Shown piece after piece: positions 8,765 through 16,063 of a stretch of 64,000 bases of DNA (the stretch's first letter is position 1; the number at the start of each line of letters is the position of its first letter). Origin of the DNA: Eubacterium ruminantium (GTDB lineage: Bacteria; Bacillota; Clostridia; Lachnospirales; Lachnospiraceae); assembly GCA_900108205.1 (NCBI GenBank), contig FNUU01000001.1, positions 234,673-298,672 on the forward strand, read 5' to 3'. A program made the translations under genes and the position numbers. Below the pieces are notes generated by a model. That model had not been told where the DNA came from. It ran no database searches and worked only from the letters and a program-made list of their open reading frames with translations.

Positions 8765-9253
8765 CTAAGATGCATGATATTCGCCATGCACACCACCGGA
8801 TTTATGTACCAGATGAATATCCGATATAACCATATCCCTCTGAATCGATTTACACATATCGATAATCGTCAGTGCCGCAATGCTGCAGGCTGTGAACGCT
8901 TCCATTTCAACGCCGGTCCTGCCACAGCATTTAACAGTTGCTTCAATATCAACACACATATCTTTATCATTCAATCTGCATATTACGTCTGTCGAATCTA
9001 TTATTATAGGATGGCACATAGGAATAAGGTCCGGTGTTCTTTTTGCACCCATAATACCTGCTATCTGAGCAACTGTAAGAACATCACCTTTTTTTACTCC
9101 ACCGGTTCTTATCATATCTAATGTTTTTTCAGATATACGTACTTTTGCAACAGCTGTTGCGCTTCTTACTGTAATGTCTTTACCACCGACATCCACCATG
9201 CGTGCATTACCTTCATCATCAAAATGTGTGAAATCATTATTTTGCTCTGACAT
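8765..9253 (-). CDS. moaC: Cyclic pyranopterin monophosphate synthase MoaC
   Basis: MoaC converts the MoaA product 3',8-cyclo-GTP to cyclic pyranopterin monophosphate, the second half of the first step in cofactor synthesis. The 162-residue protein shows the family segments ARMVDVGGKD near residue 16, MCHPI near residue 74, and the central VEATVKCCGRTGVEMEAF-type block (here DIEATVKCCGRTGVEMEA), then KSGGVHG near the end. AGAGGAG sits seven bases before the ATG at 9253; a GTG at 9274 is not preferred. Confidence 0.96.
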   Translation of the reverse strand: MSEQNNDFTHFDDEGNARMVDVGGKDITVRSATAVAKVRISEKTLDMIRTGGVKKGDVLTVAQIAGIMGAKRTPDLIPMCHPIIIDSTDVICRLNDKDMCVDIEATVKCCGRTGVEMEAFTACSIAALTIIDMCKSIQRDMVISDIHLVHKSGGVHGEYHAS

Positions 9254-9363
9254 TTTTACTCCTCTTAGTTTCACTACTCTTAGCTGTATCTGTAAATTGT
9301 TATATTCTGATCATAGATCAATAAATGTATCGCAGCTCGAATCTCAACTATCTTTTACGATAT

Positions 9364-9903
9364 TTACTCTTTATTACGATACTCATTAATCACAAATGAT
9401 GTTATTGCATGTATATCATCTCTCAAAAAAACAGGCGTTTTGTTTTCGCGAGTTTCTGATAATTCATATTTAACCATCATATCAGATGCATATTTAATAT
9501 TATTTGTAATAACTGCCCTTACATTTTTATCTGCCAGAAGCTCTTCCGCTCCGGCTATTCCTTCGGTAAGCATGACCATTTTAGGTATATCAGCTTTCTT
9601 ATATCCCTCTATAATAACAATATCCACACCGGAAGCATCCTGAAGCATTTCTTCAAGAGTTTTCATTTTTCTGCTTATCTCAACAAAACCATTAATGTCA
9701 GATGATATCATAACTCTTTCTGCCCCGGCAGAAGAAAACCGATATGTATCCTTACCCATAGAATCGATATTTATTCCATGAACATCATGTTTAATGACCA
9801 TAACCTTCAGATTCTTTTCATCAAGATAAGCTATCATTTTTTCGATTAAAGTTGTTTTCCCGCTTCCGGAATATCCAGCAATACCTATAATAAATGGTTT
9901 CAT
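9364..9903 (-). CDS. mobB: Molybdopterin-guanine dinucleotide adaptor MobB
   Basis: MobB is a GTP-binding adaptor that assists MobA and MoeA. The 179-residue protein begins with a P-loop, GIAGYSGSGKTTL at about residues 7-19, followed by VIKHDVHG, the conserved KHxxHG-type segment, and VDIVIIEGYKK near residue 94, which matches the family VIVEGFK motif. GAGGG is upstream of the ATG. It lies between moeA and moaC in the molybdenum operon. Confidence 0.92.
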   Translation of the reverse strand: MKPFIIGIAGYSGSGKTTLIEKMIAYLDEKNLKVMVIKHDVHGINIDSMGKDTYRFSSAGAERVMISSDINGFVEISRKMKTLEEMLQDASGVDIVIIEGYKKADIPKMVMLTEGIAGAEELLADKNVRAVITNNIKYASDMMVKYELSETRENKTPVFLRDDIHAITSFVINEYRNKE

Positions 9904-9945
9904 TTTTTTAATCCCTCAGTTTTTTTAACTTCAACAAGATTCTTC

Positions 9946-11154
9946 TTATATCAGGAACCCCTTTATTTTTGTTCCGGCAGGCAGCAATCCACTCTCCGGA
10001 GGTATTACACCAAATGCATTACAGCCAACAGAACTGCTGATAACAACATTTCCCTGAGAAGAATCAAAATCCAAAAATACTTCTCCGGCTGAAAAGCAAA
10101 TTTTACCTCTGATAAGCCTGGTATTTTTACTTTTGTTTTTAAAGTCCTTAGCCAGCTTCATATCAATCAGCTGGTAATCATATTGCTTTAATCCGGATAT
10201 TTTTCTGAGCGCCGGTATACAGATGCATTGAAGATTAGTAAGACTGGATGCCGGATTTCCGGATAATGCAAACATCATCTTACCATTTTTTATACCATAC
10301 ACAGATGCCATTCCCGGTTTGATAAATACACCGTCAGATAGGATTTCATATCCGGCTTCTTCCATGGATTCCGGTACAAGATCATAGTCTCCTGCTGAAA
10401 CACCTCCTGTTGAAATGATGACATCCACCTTTTTTTCGCAGTCCAATATCATCTCCGTAATCTTTGCTTTATCATCTTTAACATGTCCGAAATAAGAAAC
10501 TTCATACAAATGACTATTAAGGTAAGCCATTATTGTATACCGGTTCGAATTACGAATATGCCCAAGCTGAGGTATATCATCAATCTCAGTAACCTCATCA
10601 CCGGTAGATATTATTCCTATCTTAGGCTTCTTATATACTTCAATAGTATTCATTCCAAGCGAAGCCATTACTCCTGTAACGCCTGCATCTATCATACTGC
10701 CGGAAGAAACAATCAAATCTCCTTTTTTCATATCTTCTCCGGCGTAGATAACATTTTCTCCTGCTTTAAAGCTTTTATTTATATATACTTCATTTTCATA
10801 AAAAACAGTATCTTCATACTTACATACCGCATCTGCTCCCTCCGGAATCGGAGCTCCGGTCATAAGCCTGACAGCCGTTCCCTTTGTAACCGCCTTTTGC
10901 GGAATTTTACCTGCAGGTATATTTTCAATAACCTCAAGCCTTACCTTACCGGTTTCAGACGCTTCCGTAGTATCAGCCGCACGAAATGCATATCCGTCAT
11001 ATGGAGACCTGTCGAAGGAAGGTACATTTTCCAATGCAACAAGATCTTTTGCAAGTACTCTGCCAAAGGCACTTTCAATATCTACAGTTTCAGTATCCAT
11101 GGTAACTGCTTTTTCAGTCAGTAATTTTATTATTTCATCATAGTTTTTTATCAT
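9946..11154 (-). CDS. moeA: Molybdopterin molybdotransferase MoeA
   Basis: MoeA inserts molybdate into adenylylated molybdopterin. The 402-residue protein has the N-terminal MoeA domain with VPSFDRSPYDGYAFR near residue 40, RLMTGAPIPEGADAV near residue 92, the MoCF-biosynthesis domain with ISTGDEV near 187 and STGGVSAGDYD near 250, and SGNPAS near 300. A small C-terminal domain follows. Its ATG overlaps the stop of modB as ATGA, so translation is coupled. Length is normal for MoeA. Confidence 0.96.
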   Translation of the reverse strand: MIKNYDEIIKLLTEKAVTMDTETVDIESAFGRVLAKDLVALENVPSFDRSPYDGYAFRAADTTEASETGKVRLEVIENIPAGKIPQKAVTKGTAVRLMTGAPIPEGADAVCKYEDTVFYENEVYINKSFKAGENVIYAGEDMKKGDLIVSSGSMIDAGVTGVMASLGMNTIEVYKKPKIGIISTGDEVTEIDDIPQLGHIRNSNRYTIMAYLNSHLYEVSYFGHVKDDKAKITEMILDCEKKVDVIISTGGVSAGDYDLVPESMEEAGYEILSDGVFIKPGMASVYGIKNGKMMFALSGNPASSLTNLQCICIPALRKISGLKQYDYQLIDMKLAKDFKNKSKNTRLIRGKICFSAGEVFLDFDSSQGNVVISSSVGCNAFGVIPPESGLLPAGTKIKGFLI

Positions 11155-11816
11155 CTTACAGCCCTGCTTTTATCCTCAAAAAGATTTATTATTATCAGCA
11201 CAAATGCTGAAATACCAATATTTATCAATACCCATTTTATAGCCAGATTATCATCATTTGTTCTCCACAGCTGATATACCGTAGTCGAAATGGTGGCAGT
11301 TCTTCCGGGAATATATCCTGCTATCATAGAAGTTGCACCATATTCTCCAAGCGCCCTCGCAAACGCCAGAACGCATCCTGCTATAATCCCCTGTTTACAG
11401 CATGGAAGCTTAACTTTAAAGAACATATATGTCTTGCTGAGCCCAAGCGACCTTCCTGCATTTATAAGTTCTTTATCAAAGGCCTCAAATGCCCCCCTGG
11501 CAGTTCGGTACATCAGCGGAAAAATCACTACTGCCGTTGAAAATACGGCCGACCACCATACCATAGTCAGCTTTATTCCAAACATGGACAAAAAGGCTTT
11601 ACCCACAACATGCTTAGGTCCCAAAACCTTCAGAAGCAGATAACCAATGACAGTAGGCGGAAGTACAAGGGGAAGTGTGAACAAACAGTCCATCACACCC
11701 TTAATACCCCTCGGGAGCTTAACCACCCAGTTTGCCGCAGCAATTCCAAGTATTAATATAATAAGCGTGCTGATTCCCGCAATTCTGAGAGAATTATACA
11801 GTGGAAAAAGATCCAT
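11151..11816 (-). CDS. modB: Molybdate ABC transporter permease ModB
   Basis: ModB is the membrane subunit of the molybdate importer. The 221-residue protein has about five or six hydrophobic spans and the permease EAA-type loop with RALGEYGATSMIAGYIPG (about residues 154-171), which is characteristic of ModB and contacts the ATPase ModC. AAAGGATAATC precedes the ATG. It follows modA by 82 bases that contain a hairpin repeat, and overlaps moeA by four bases. Confidence 0.95.
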   Translation of the reverse strand: MDLFPLYNSLRIAGISTLIILILGIAAANWVVKLPRGIKGVMDCLFTLPLVLPPTVIGYLLLKVLGPKHVVGKAFLSMFGIKLTMVWWSAVFSTAVVIFPLMYRTARGAFEAFDKELINAGRSLGLSKTYMFFKVKLPCCKQGIIAGCVLAFARALGEYGATSMIAGYIPGRTATISTTVYQLWRTNDDNLAIKWVLINIGISAFVLIIINLFEDKSRAVR

Positions 11817-11854
11817 TTGATTATCCTTTCAAAATCAATAAACTTCTTAATCAT

Positions 11855-11882
11855 ATTGAGATAAAAAAGCGTATCTCATTAT
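11855..11882 (-). repeat. Dispersed hairpin repeat, family 2 (copy A)
   Basis: TGAGATA and TATCTCA pair around an A/T-rich loop. Flanks ATATTGAGA and CTCATTAT match the copies at 25572-25604 and 27391-27424. It lies after the stop of modA and is not followed by a T-run in the direction of transcription, so it is not a standard terminator. Confidence 0.5.
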
Positions 11883-11898
11883 TCAAAAATACTATATC

Positions 11899-12744
11899 TT
11901 ATTTTATACAGGTAAATCCGATACCTTCAAAAATCTTAACACTTTCATCATTGCTGAGATAATTAAGGAAATCGGCCGCAACATCCTTATTCTTTGAATT
12001 TTTAAGCACTGCCGCAGGATATATTACCTGGCCGCACATATCCTTTGTAGCTTCAGCAACAACCTTAAGTCCTGCAGAAGATGCATCCGTTGAATAAATA
12101 ACTCCACAATCTACAGAAGCCTCTTTAACCTGAGTCGTTACTTCCTTAACATTGCTGCCATAGGAAATAAGACCATCTCCTGCAAGCTTCTTCTCATCCA
12201 GATTATAATAAGCAAAAATCTTCTGTGTATACTGTCCGACCGGTACATCTTCATTTCCCATTGCCATCAGTATATCTTTTTTATTAAGGTGATCCACAAG
12301 ATCATCGAAGCTGTTTATGCCGGCTTTATTATCATCCGGAACCGCAAGAACAACTTTATTCTCCAAAAGATCCTTTCTTGTTGAACCATCAATATAATCA
12401 TTTTTGTCTGGATTCTTTTCATCCCCTGCATTCACATCCAAAGCATCCATCTGCTTCTTTGCAGCAGATATAAACAGATCGCAGTCTGCACCTTCTTCAA
12501 TCTGAGTCTTTAATGTTCCTGAAGAATCAAAATTAAAAGTGATCTTTACATTCGGATGTTCCTTACTGTAATTGTCACCTATCTGCTGAAGCGATTCTGT
12601 AAGTGATGCAGCAGCAAATACCACTATTTCAACATTTTCTTCCTTCTTTTCGGAATTATCTTCCTTTTTCTCTTTACCGCAGCCCCCTGCCATAACAACT
12701 CCTATCATCAAGAGCAACATGATTAAAATACTTTTTTTCTTCAT
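11899..12744 (-). CDS. modA: Molybdate-binding lipoprotein ModA
   Basis: ModA captures molybdate outside the cell. The 281-residue precursor has a signal peptide ending in a lipobox, VMAGGC near residue 22, so it should be lipid-anchored. The mature protein contains VFAAASLTESLQQIG near residue 44, the classic ModA segment contributing an oxyanion-binding Ser, then GTLKTQIEEGADCDLFISAA, and VDCGVIYSTDA near 215. AAGGAG is upstream. It starts one base after modC ends. Whether tungstate is also bound cannot be read. Confidence 0.95.
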   Translation of the reverse strand: MKKKSILIMLLLMIGVVMAGGCGKEKKEDNSEKKEENVEIVVFAAASLTESLQQIGDNYSKEHPNVKITFNFDSSGTLKTQIEEGADCDLFISAAKKQMDALDVNAGDEKNPDKNDYIDGSTRKDLLENKVVLAVPDDNKAGINSFDDLVDHLNKKDILMAMGNEDVPVGQYTQKIFAYYNLDEKKLAGDGLISYGSNVKEVTTQVKEASVDCGVIYSTDASSAGLKVVAEATKDMCGQVIYPAAVLKNSKNKDVAADFLNYLSNDESVKIFEGIGFTCIK

Positions 12745-12745
12745 T

Positions 12746-13849
12746 TTAGTTCTCCTTTAAAATTATTATTTTATCCGGATCAATCCGGAGTTTTTCAGGT
12801 ATTGATACTTTTTCATCTCCGTCATAAAGAGATTTATTCTTTTTCCACCAGAGTCCATTCTCCAAAAGAATGTACCACTCAAACGGAAGCTTTGTTACGT
12901 TAACCTGACCGCACGAAATAACATTCAGCTCGTTAACGTTTTCATTATGCTGATGTATGTCAGCATCATGATTATTTATCATACTATCACTGCAGGGTTC
13001 AAAATCATGAGCCCTGATGCCGGCATATTCTGCATTCTCATCCAAAACCTTAGATGTGACAAGCTCTATATTACCCCAGTCGAGAGCTATAAACCTATGT
13101 TCTGTCAGTTTTTTTATCCTGCTGATATTCTTACAGCCGGTCAGCTTTGCTGCGGCTACATTTTCCGGATTTTTAAAAACCTCTTCGGTACTTCCCTGTC
13201 CGATTACTTTACCCTCCTTGAAGAGTATCAAATGATCACACATCTGGTATATCTCATCTCTGTCATGGCTGACCAGTATAAAGCTTTTATTCATAGATAC
13301 CAGAAGGTCATATAATTCCAGTCTTGTTCTCTCTCTCAAAAAAGAATCCAGTGCGGAAAACGGTTCATCCAGAAGCAGCAGCTCCGGATCTGAAGCAAGA
13401 ATTCTGGCGAGAGCTGTTCTCTGCTGCTGTCCGCCTGATATTTCATGTGGATGATGCTTCGCAACAGAAGAAATATCCAGCAATTCCATAAGCTCCTCTG
13501 CAGACTTCATATCAGAATTCACTTTCTTCATTTTGGAGGTTGCATAAATAGCTGCCTTTATATTTTCTTCAACAGTCATATTGGGAAATAATGCATAATT
13601 CTGAAAAAGATAACCTATATGCCTGCGGGCCGGATCAAGATTTATCTTTTTTACTTTATCATACATCAGTTTATTATCTATACTGATCGAACCCGAATCA
13701 GGTTTTACCAGTCCGGAAAGATTTTTCAAAAACATGCTCTTTCCGCTTCCTGATGGACCAAGTATGCCTATATGAGAATTATCCGCAACAAATCTTATAT
13801 CAAGTTTAAAATCTTTTAGCTTTTTTTGAACATCTGCTTCTATTTTCAT
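12746..13849 (-). CDS. modC: Molybdate ABC transporter ATPase ModC
   Basis: ModC powers molybdate import. The 367-residue protein has Walker A GPSGSGKS near residue 31, Q-loop YLFQNYALFPNMTV near 84, the signature EISGGQQQRTALARIL near 138, and Walker B LLLLDEPFSALD near 158. Residues from about 230 onward form an accessory domain that corresponds in position to the TOBE oxyanion-sensing domain of ModC, though sequence similarity by eye is weak. The ribosome binding site is poor. It is the first of modC-modA-modB, an order less common than modABC. Confidence 0.94.
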   Translation of the reverse strand: MKIEADVQKKLKDFKLDIRFVADNSHIGILGPSGSGKSMFLKNLSGLVKPDSGSISIDNKLMYDKVKKINLDPARRHIGYLFQNYALFPNMTVEENIKAAIYATSKMKKVNSDMKSAEELMELLDISSVAKHHPHEISGGQQQRTALARILASDPELLLLDEPFSALDSFLRERTRLELYDLLVSMNKSFILVSHDRDEIYQMCDHLILFKEGKVIGQGSTEEVFKNPENVAAAKLTGCKNISRIKKLTEHRFIALDWGNIELVTSKVLDENAEYAGIRAHDFEPCSDSMINNHDADIHQHNENVNELNVISCGQVNVTKLPFEWYILLENGLWWKKNKSLYDGDEKVSIPEKLRIDPDKIIILKEN

Positions 13850-13900
13850 ATTTATACGATAATAACCTATACACTTATTTTACCGACCGGTCTCTGTATT

Positions 13901-14878
13901 TTACTTTCTGGCACACTCACCGGCACTGCCTCTGAGTATCTTTATACCATGCTCCAATCCATTCAGGATAAAACCAAGACACTCCTCAACAGCTTTAGGA
14001 CTTCCCGGAAGATTAACTATTACAGTCTTTCCGCGAATAACAGAAGCAGCTCTGGAAAGCATCGCTCTGTCGGTAAGTTCTGCCGATTTCAGTCTCATAT
14101 ACTCCGCAATTCCGGGAGCATTTCTCTCAGCCACCTCCATGGTGACCTCCGGTGTTCTGTCTCTCATGGAAAAACCGGTACCTCCGCTGGTTATTATAAG
14201 ATCAACCTCTCTGCCATCCGAAAGTCGAAGTAATTCAGTTTTAAGTTTTAACGGTTCATCTGGAATAAGTATAGATTCAACCACATCATAACCATTATTT
14301 TTTAATATTTCGCAAGCCTTAGGACCGCTTTTATCCTCCCGTTCACCAATTGACGCCTTATCACTAAGAACAATAACAGCAGCCGTAAATGGTCTTTCGG
14401 GAGAAGCCGGCCTTATGATCACTTCATTTCCGACCGAAATCCTTCCTCCCTTTATTACCTCAAAAAACACTCCTTCTCTCGGCATAATACAGTCTCCGAC
14501 AGATTCATAAATATGACAATGACTGTGGCACTGTTTACCCTTCTGAGTAAGCTTTAATTCTACAGATGAAGAGTCATCAGATAATATAGATAAAGTACTT
14601 CCAACCGGATATTTTTTAACATCTATCCCTTCGATAATAAGATTTTCACCAAAATCTCCATCTTTTACGGAAGCTCCTTTTTTATTAAATTCATCAATAA
14701 CCTCTGCAGACAGAACGCTTACCTGTCTGTGCCATTTTCCGGCATGAGCATCATTTTCTATACCATAATCTTTTATCAGTTCAGCTTCTTTTACAGGATG
14801 CTTTGCAGTACCTCTTTTTTCACTGATACATATTGCTTTGATTATCCCCTTTTTTTCTGAAATATCGTTTAACTTCAC
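13901..14878 (-). CDS. MOSC domain fused to MogA/MoaB adenylyltransferase domain
   Basis: This is a two-domain protein of 325 residues. The N-terminal half is a MOSC (molybdenum cofactor sulfurase C-terminal) domain, with KEAELIKDYGIENDAHAG near residue 29, SVLSAEVID, GDFGENLIIEG, and the conserved Cys in KGQCHSHCH. The C-terminal half from about residue 162 is a MoaB/MogA domain with IITSGGTGFSMRDRTPE and VNLPGSPKAVEECL, which adenylylates molybdopterin before MoeA acts. A GTG at 14878 with GGAGG eight bases upstream is preferred over a TTG at 14893. It begins four bases after the moaA stop. Such fusions are known in Clostridia; the role of the MOSC half is not settled. Confidence 0.88.
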   Translation of the reverse strand: MKLNDISEKKGIIKAICISEKRGTAKHPVKEAELIKDYGIENDAHAGKWHRQVSVLSAEVIDEFNKKGASVKDGDFGENLIIEGIDVKKYPVGSTLSILSDDSSSVELKLTQKGKQCHSHCHIYESVGDCIMPREGVFFEVIKGGRISVGNEVIIRPASPERPFTAAVIVLSDKASIGEREDKSGPKACEILKNNGYDVVESILIPDEPLKLKTELLRLSDGREVDLIITSGGTGFSMRDRTPEVTMEVAERNAPGIAEYMRLKSAELTDRAMLSRAASVIRGKTVIVNLPGSPKAVEECLGFILNGLEHGIKILRGSAGECARK

Positions 14879-14882
14879 TTCA

Positions 14883-15884
14883 TCATCCTCCAATAGATGC
14901 CATTGTATGTTTCTCTGTTATGTTTTCTTCTTCTGTAAAACAATGATTCTCAGGCTTATTATATATTGCTTTTGCTATTATATTTGTAACATTCGCCTCT
15001 TTTTCACTCATGGAAATATCTTCACGTATAATACTCCTGATATCTTCCCCTGTATCATAACAAAGACAGCTTTTTAAAAAACCCTTTGTTGTAAGTCGTA
15101 TTCTGTTACAGCTGTCACAGAATTTTCCATGCATGGCACTGATAAAACCGATATTGCCCATAAATCCCGGAATCTTATAATAAACCGCAGGTCCGTTTCC
15201 CGAATACTCAGGAGTCCGGATCATTTCAGGATATTTTTCTTTAAAGGCCGACAACAGCGTCTCATGAGACACTGCCGGAAAGCCCCTGGCAAATCCTATC
15301 GGCATAAGTTCAATAAATCTAAGATCAATTTTTTTATCTTTTATATAATCCATAAGAAGAAATGTATCCTTCAGCATATCAACACTTTTGTCATAAAAAC
15401 TGCTGTCAATGGATACAGTATTTAATCTGCAGGTTATCCCTGATGCCAAAGCACAATCTATACCTTCAAGTACTTTATCAAGCATGGAATAGCCTGTTAT
15501 TTCTGCATATCTTTTACTATCCAGAGTATCAAGGCTGATATTAATCCCGTCAATCCCGGCCTTCTTAAGCTCCTCAAGCTTATCTGCAAGCAGGATGCCG
15601 TTCGTTGTAAGAGTAACCTTTTCGATTCCGTTTATATTTTTTATATTTTTTATCAGTTTAGATACATCACGTCTGACAAGCGGTTCTCCCCCTGTGATCT
15701 TCACTTTTTTTATTCCGAGTGCTGCCATGCACTTAATTACAAAACAAATCTCCTCGAATGTAAGTATTTCACTCATCGGAACATGCTCTATATCCTGTGG
15801 CATACAATACCTGCACCTCAGATTACATTTATCTGTCACAGATACTCTGACATAATCTATCTCTCTGTTATATCCATCTTTCAT
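14883..15884 (-). CDS. moaA: GTP 3',8-cyclase MoaA
   Basis: MoaA is the radical SAM enzyme that starts molybdenum cofactor synthesis from GTP. The 333-residue protein has the first cluster motif CNLRCRYCMP near residue 17, KITGGEPLVR near residue 65, and the second cluster in CDSCNRIRLTTKG near 256 with a third Cys in LKSCLCYD. The ATG at 15884 gives the normal length; a GTG at 15908 lies within the stem of a strong hairpin and is not preferred. The ribosome binding site is weak (GGGTAAAAC). The gene is 180 bases downstream of the formate dehydrogenase gene. Confidence 0.95.
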   Translation of the reverse strand: MKDGYNREIDYVRVSVTDKCNLRCRYCMPQDIEHVPMSEILTFEEICFVIKCMAALGIKKVKITGGEPLVRRDVSKLIKNIKNINGIEKVTLTTNGILLADKLEELKKAGIDGINISLDTLDSKRYAEITGYSMLDKVLEGIDCALASGITCRLNTVSIDSSFYDKSVDMLKDTFLLMDYIKDKKIDLRFIELMPIGFARGFPAVSHETLLSAFKEKYPEMIRTPEYSGNGPAVYYKIPGFMGNIGFISAMHGKFCDSCNRIRLTTKGFLKSCLCYDTGEDIRSIIREDISMSEKEANVTNIIAKAIYNKPENHCFTEEENITEKHTMASIGG

Positions 15885-15897
15885 GTTAGTTTTACCC

Positions 15898-15954
15898 AAA
15901 AGAAGCACATATGACCATTCACATAAAATGACATGATCATATGTGACTTCTTTT
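15898..15954 (-). terminator. Strong hairpin between fdhF and moaA (terminator or attenuator)
   Basis: AAAAGAAG-C-ACATATGA (15898-15914) pairs with TCATATGTGACTTCTTTT (15937-15954), a 17-pair stem with one bulged A and a 22-base loop. The minus-strand arm ends CTTCTTTTGGG and the plus-strand arm ends CTTCTTTTTT, so it could act in either direction. It would reduce read-through from fdhF into the cofactor genes. Confidence 0.6.
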
Positions 15955-16063
15955 TTATGTATAATCCGTTATTATTTTATCATTTTATTATATCGTTTTA
16001 TTTTATCATTTTATTAAATCAGTTTGTTGCATTTTTTTATCAGTTATAGTTTTATCATATATT

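Noticed and set aside
10483..11124. Plus-strand frame of 213 codons opposite moeA
   Set aside because: Fully antisense to conserved MoeA motifs, no family pattern, and composition like other shadows.
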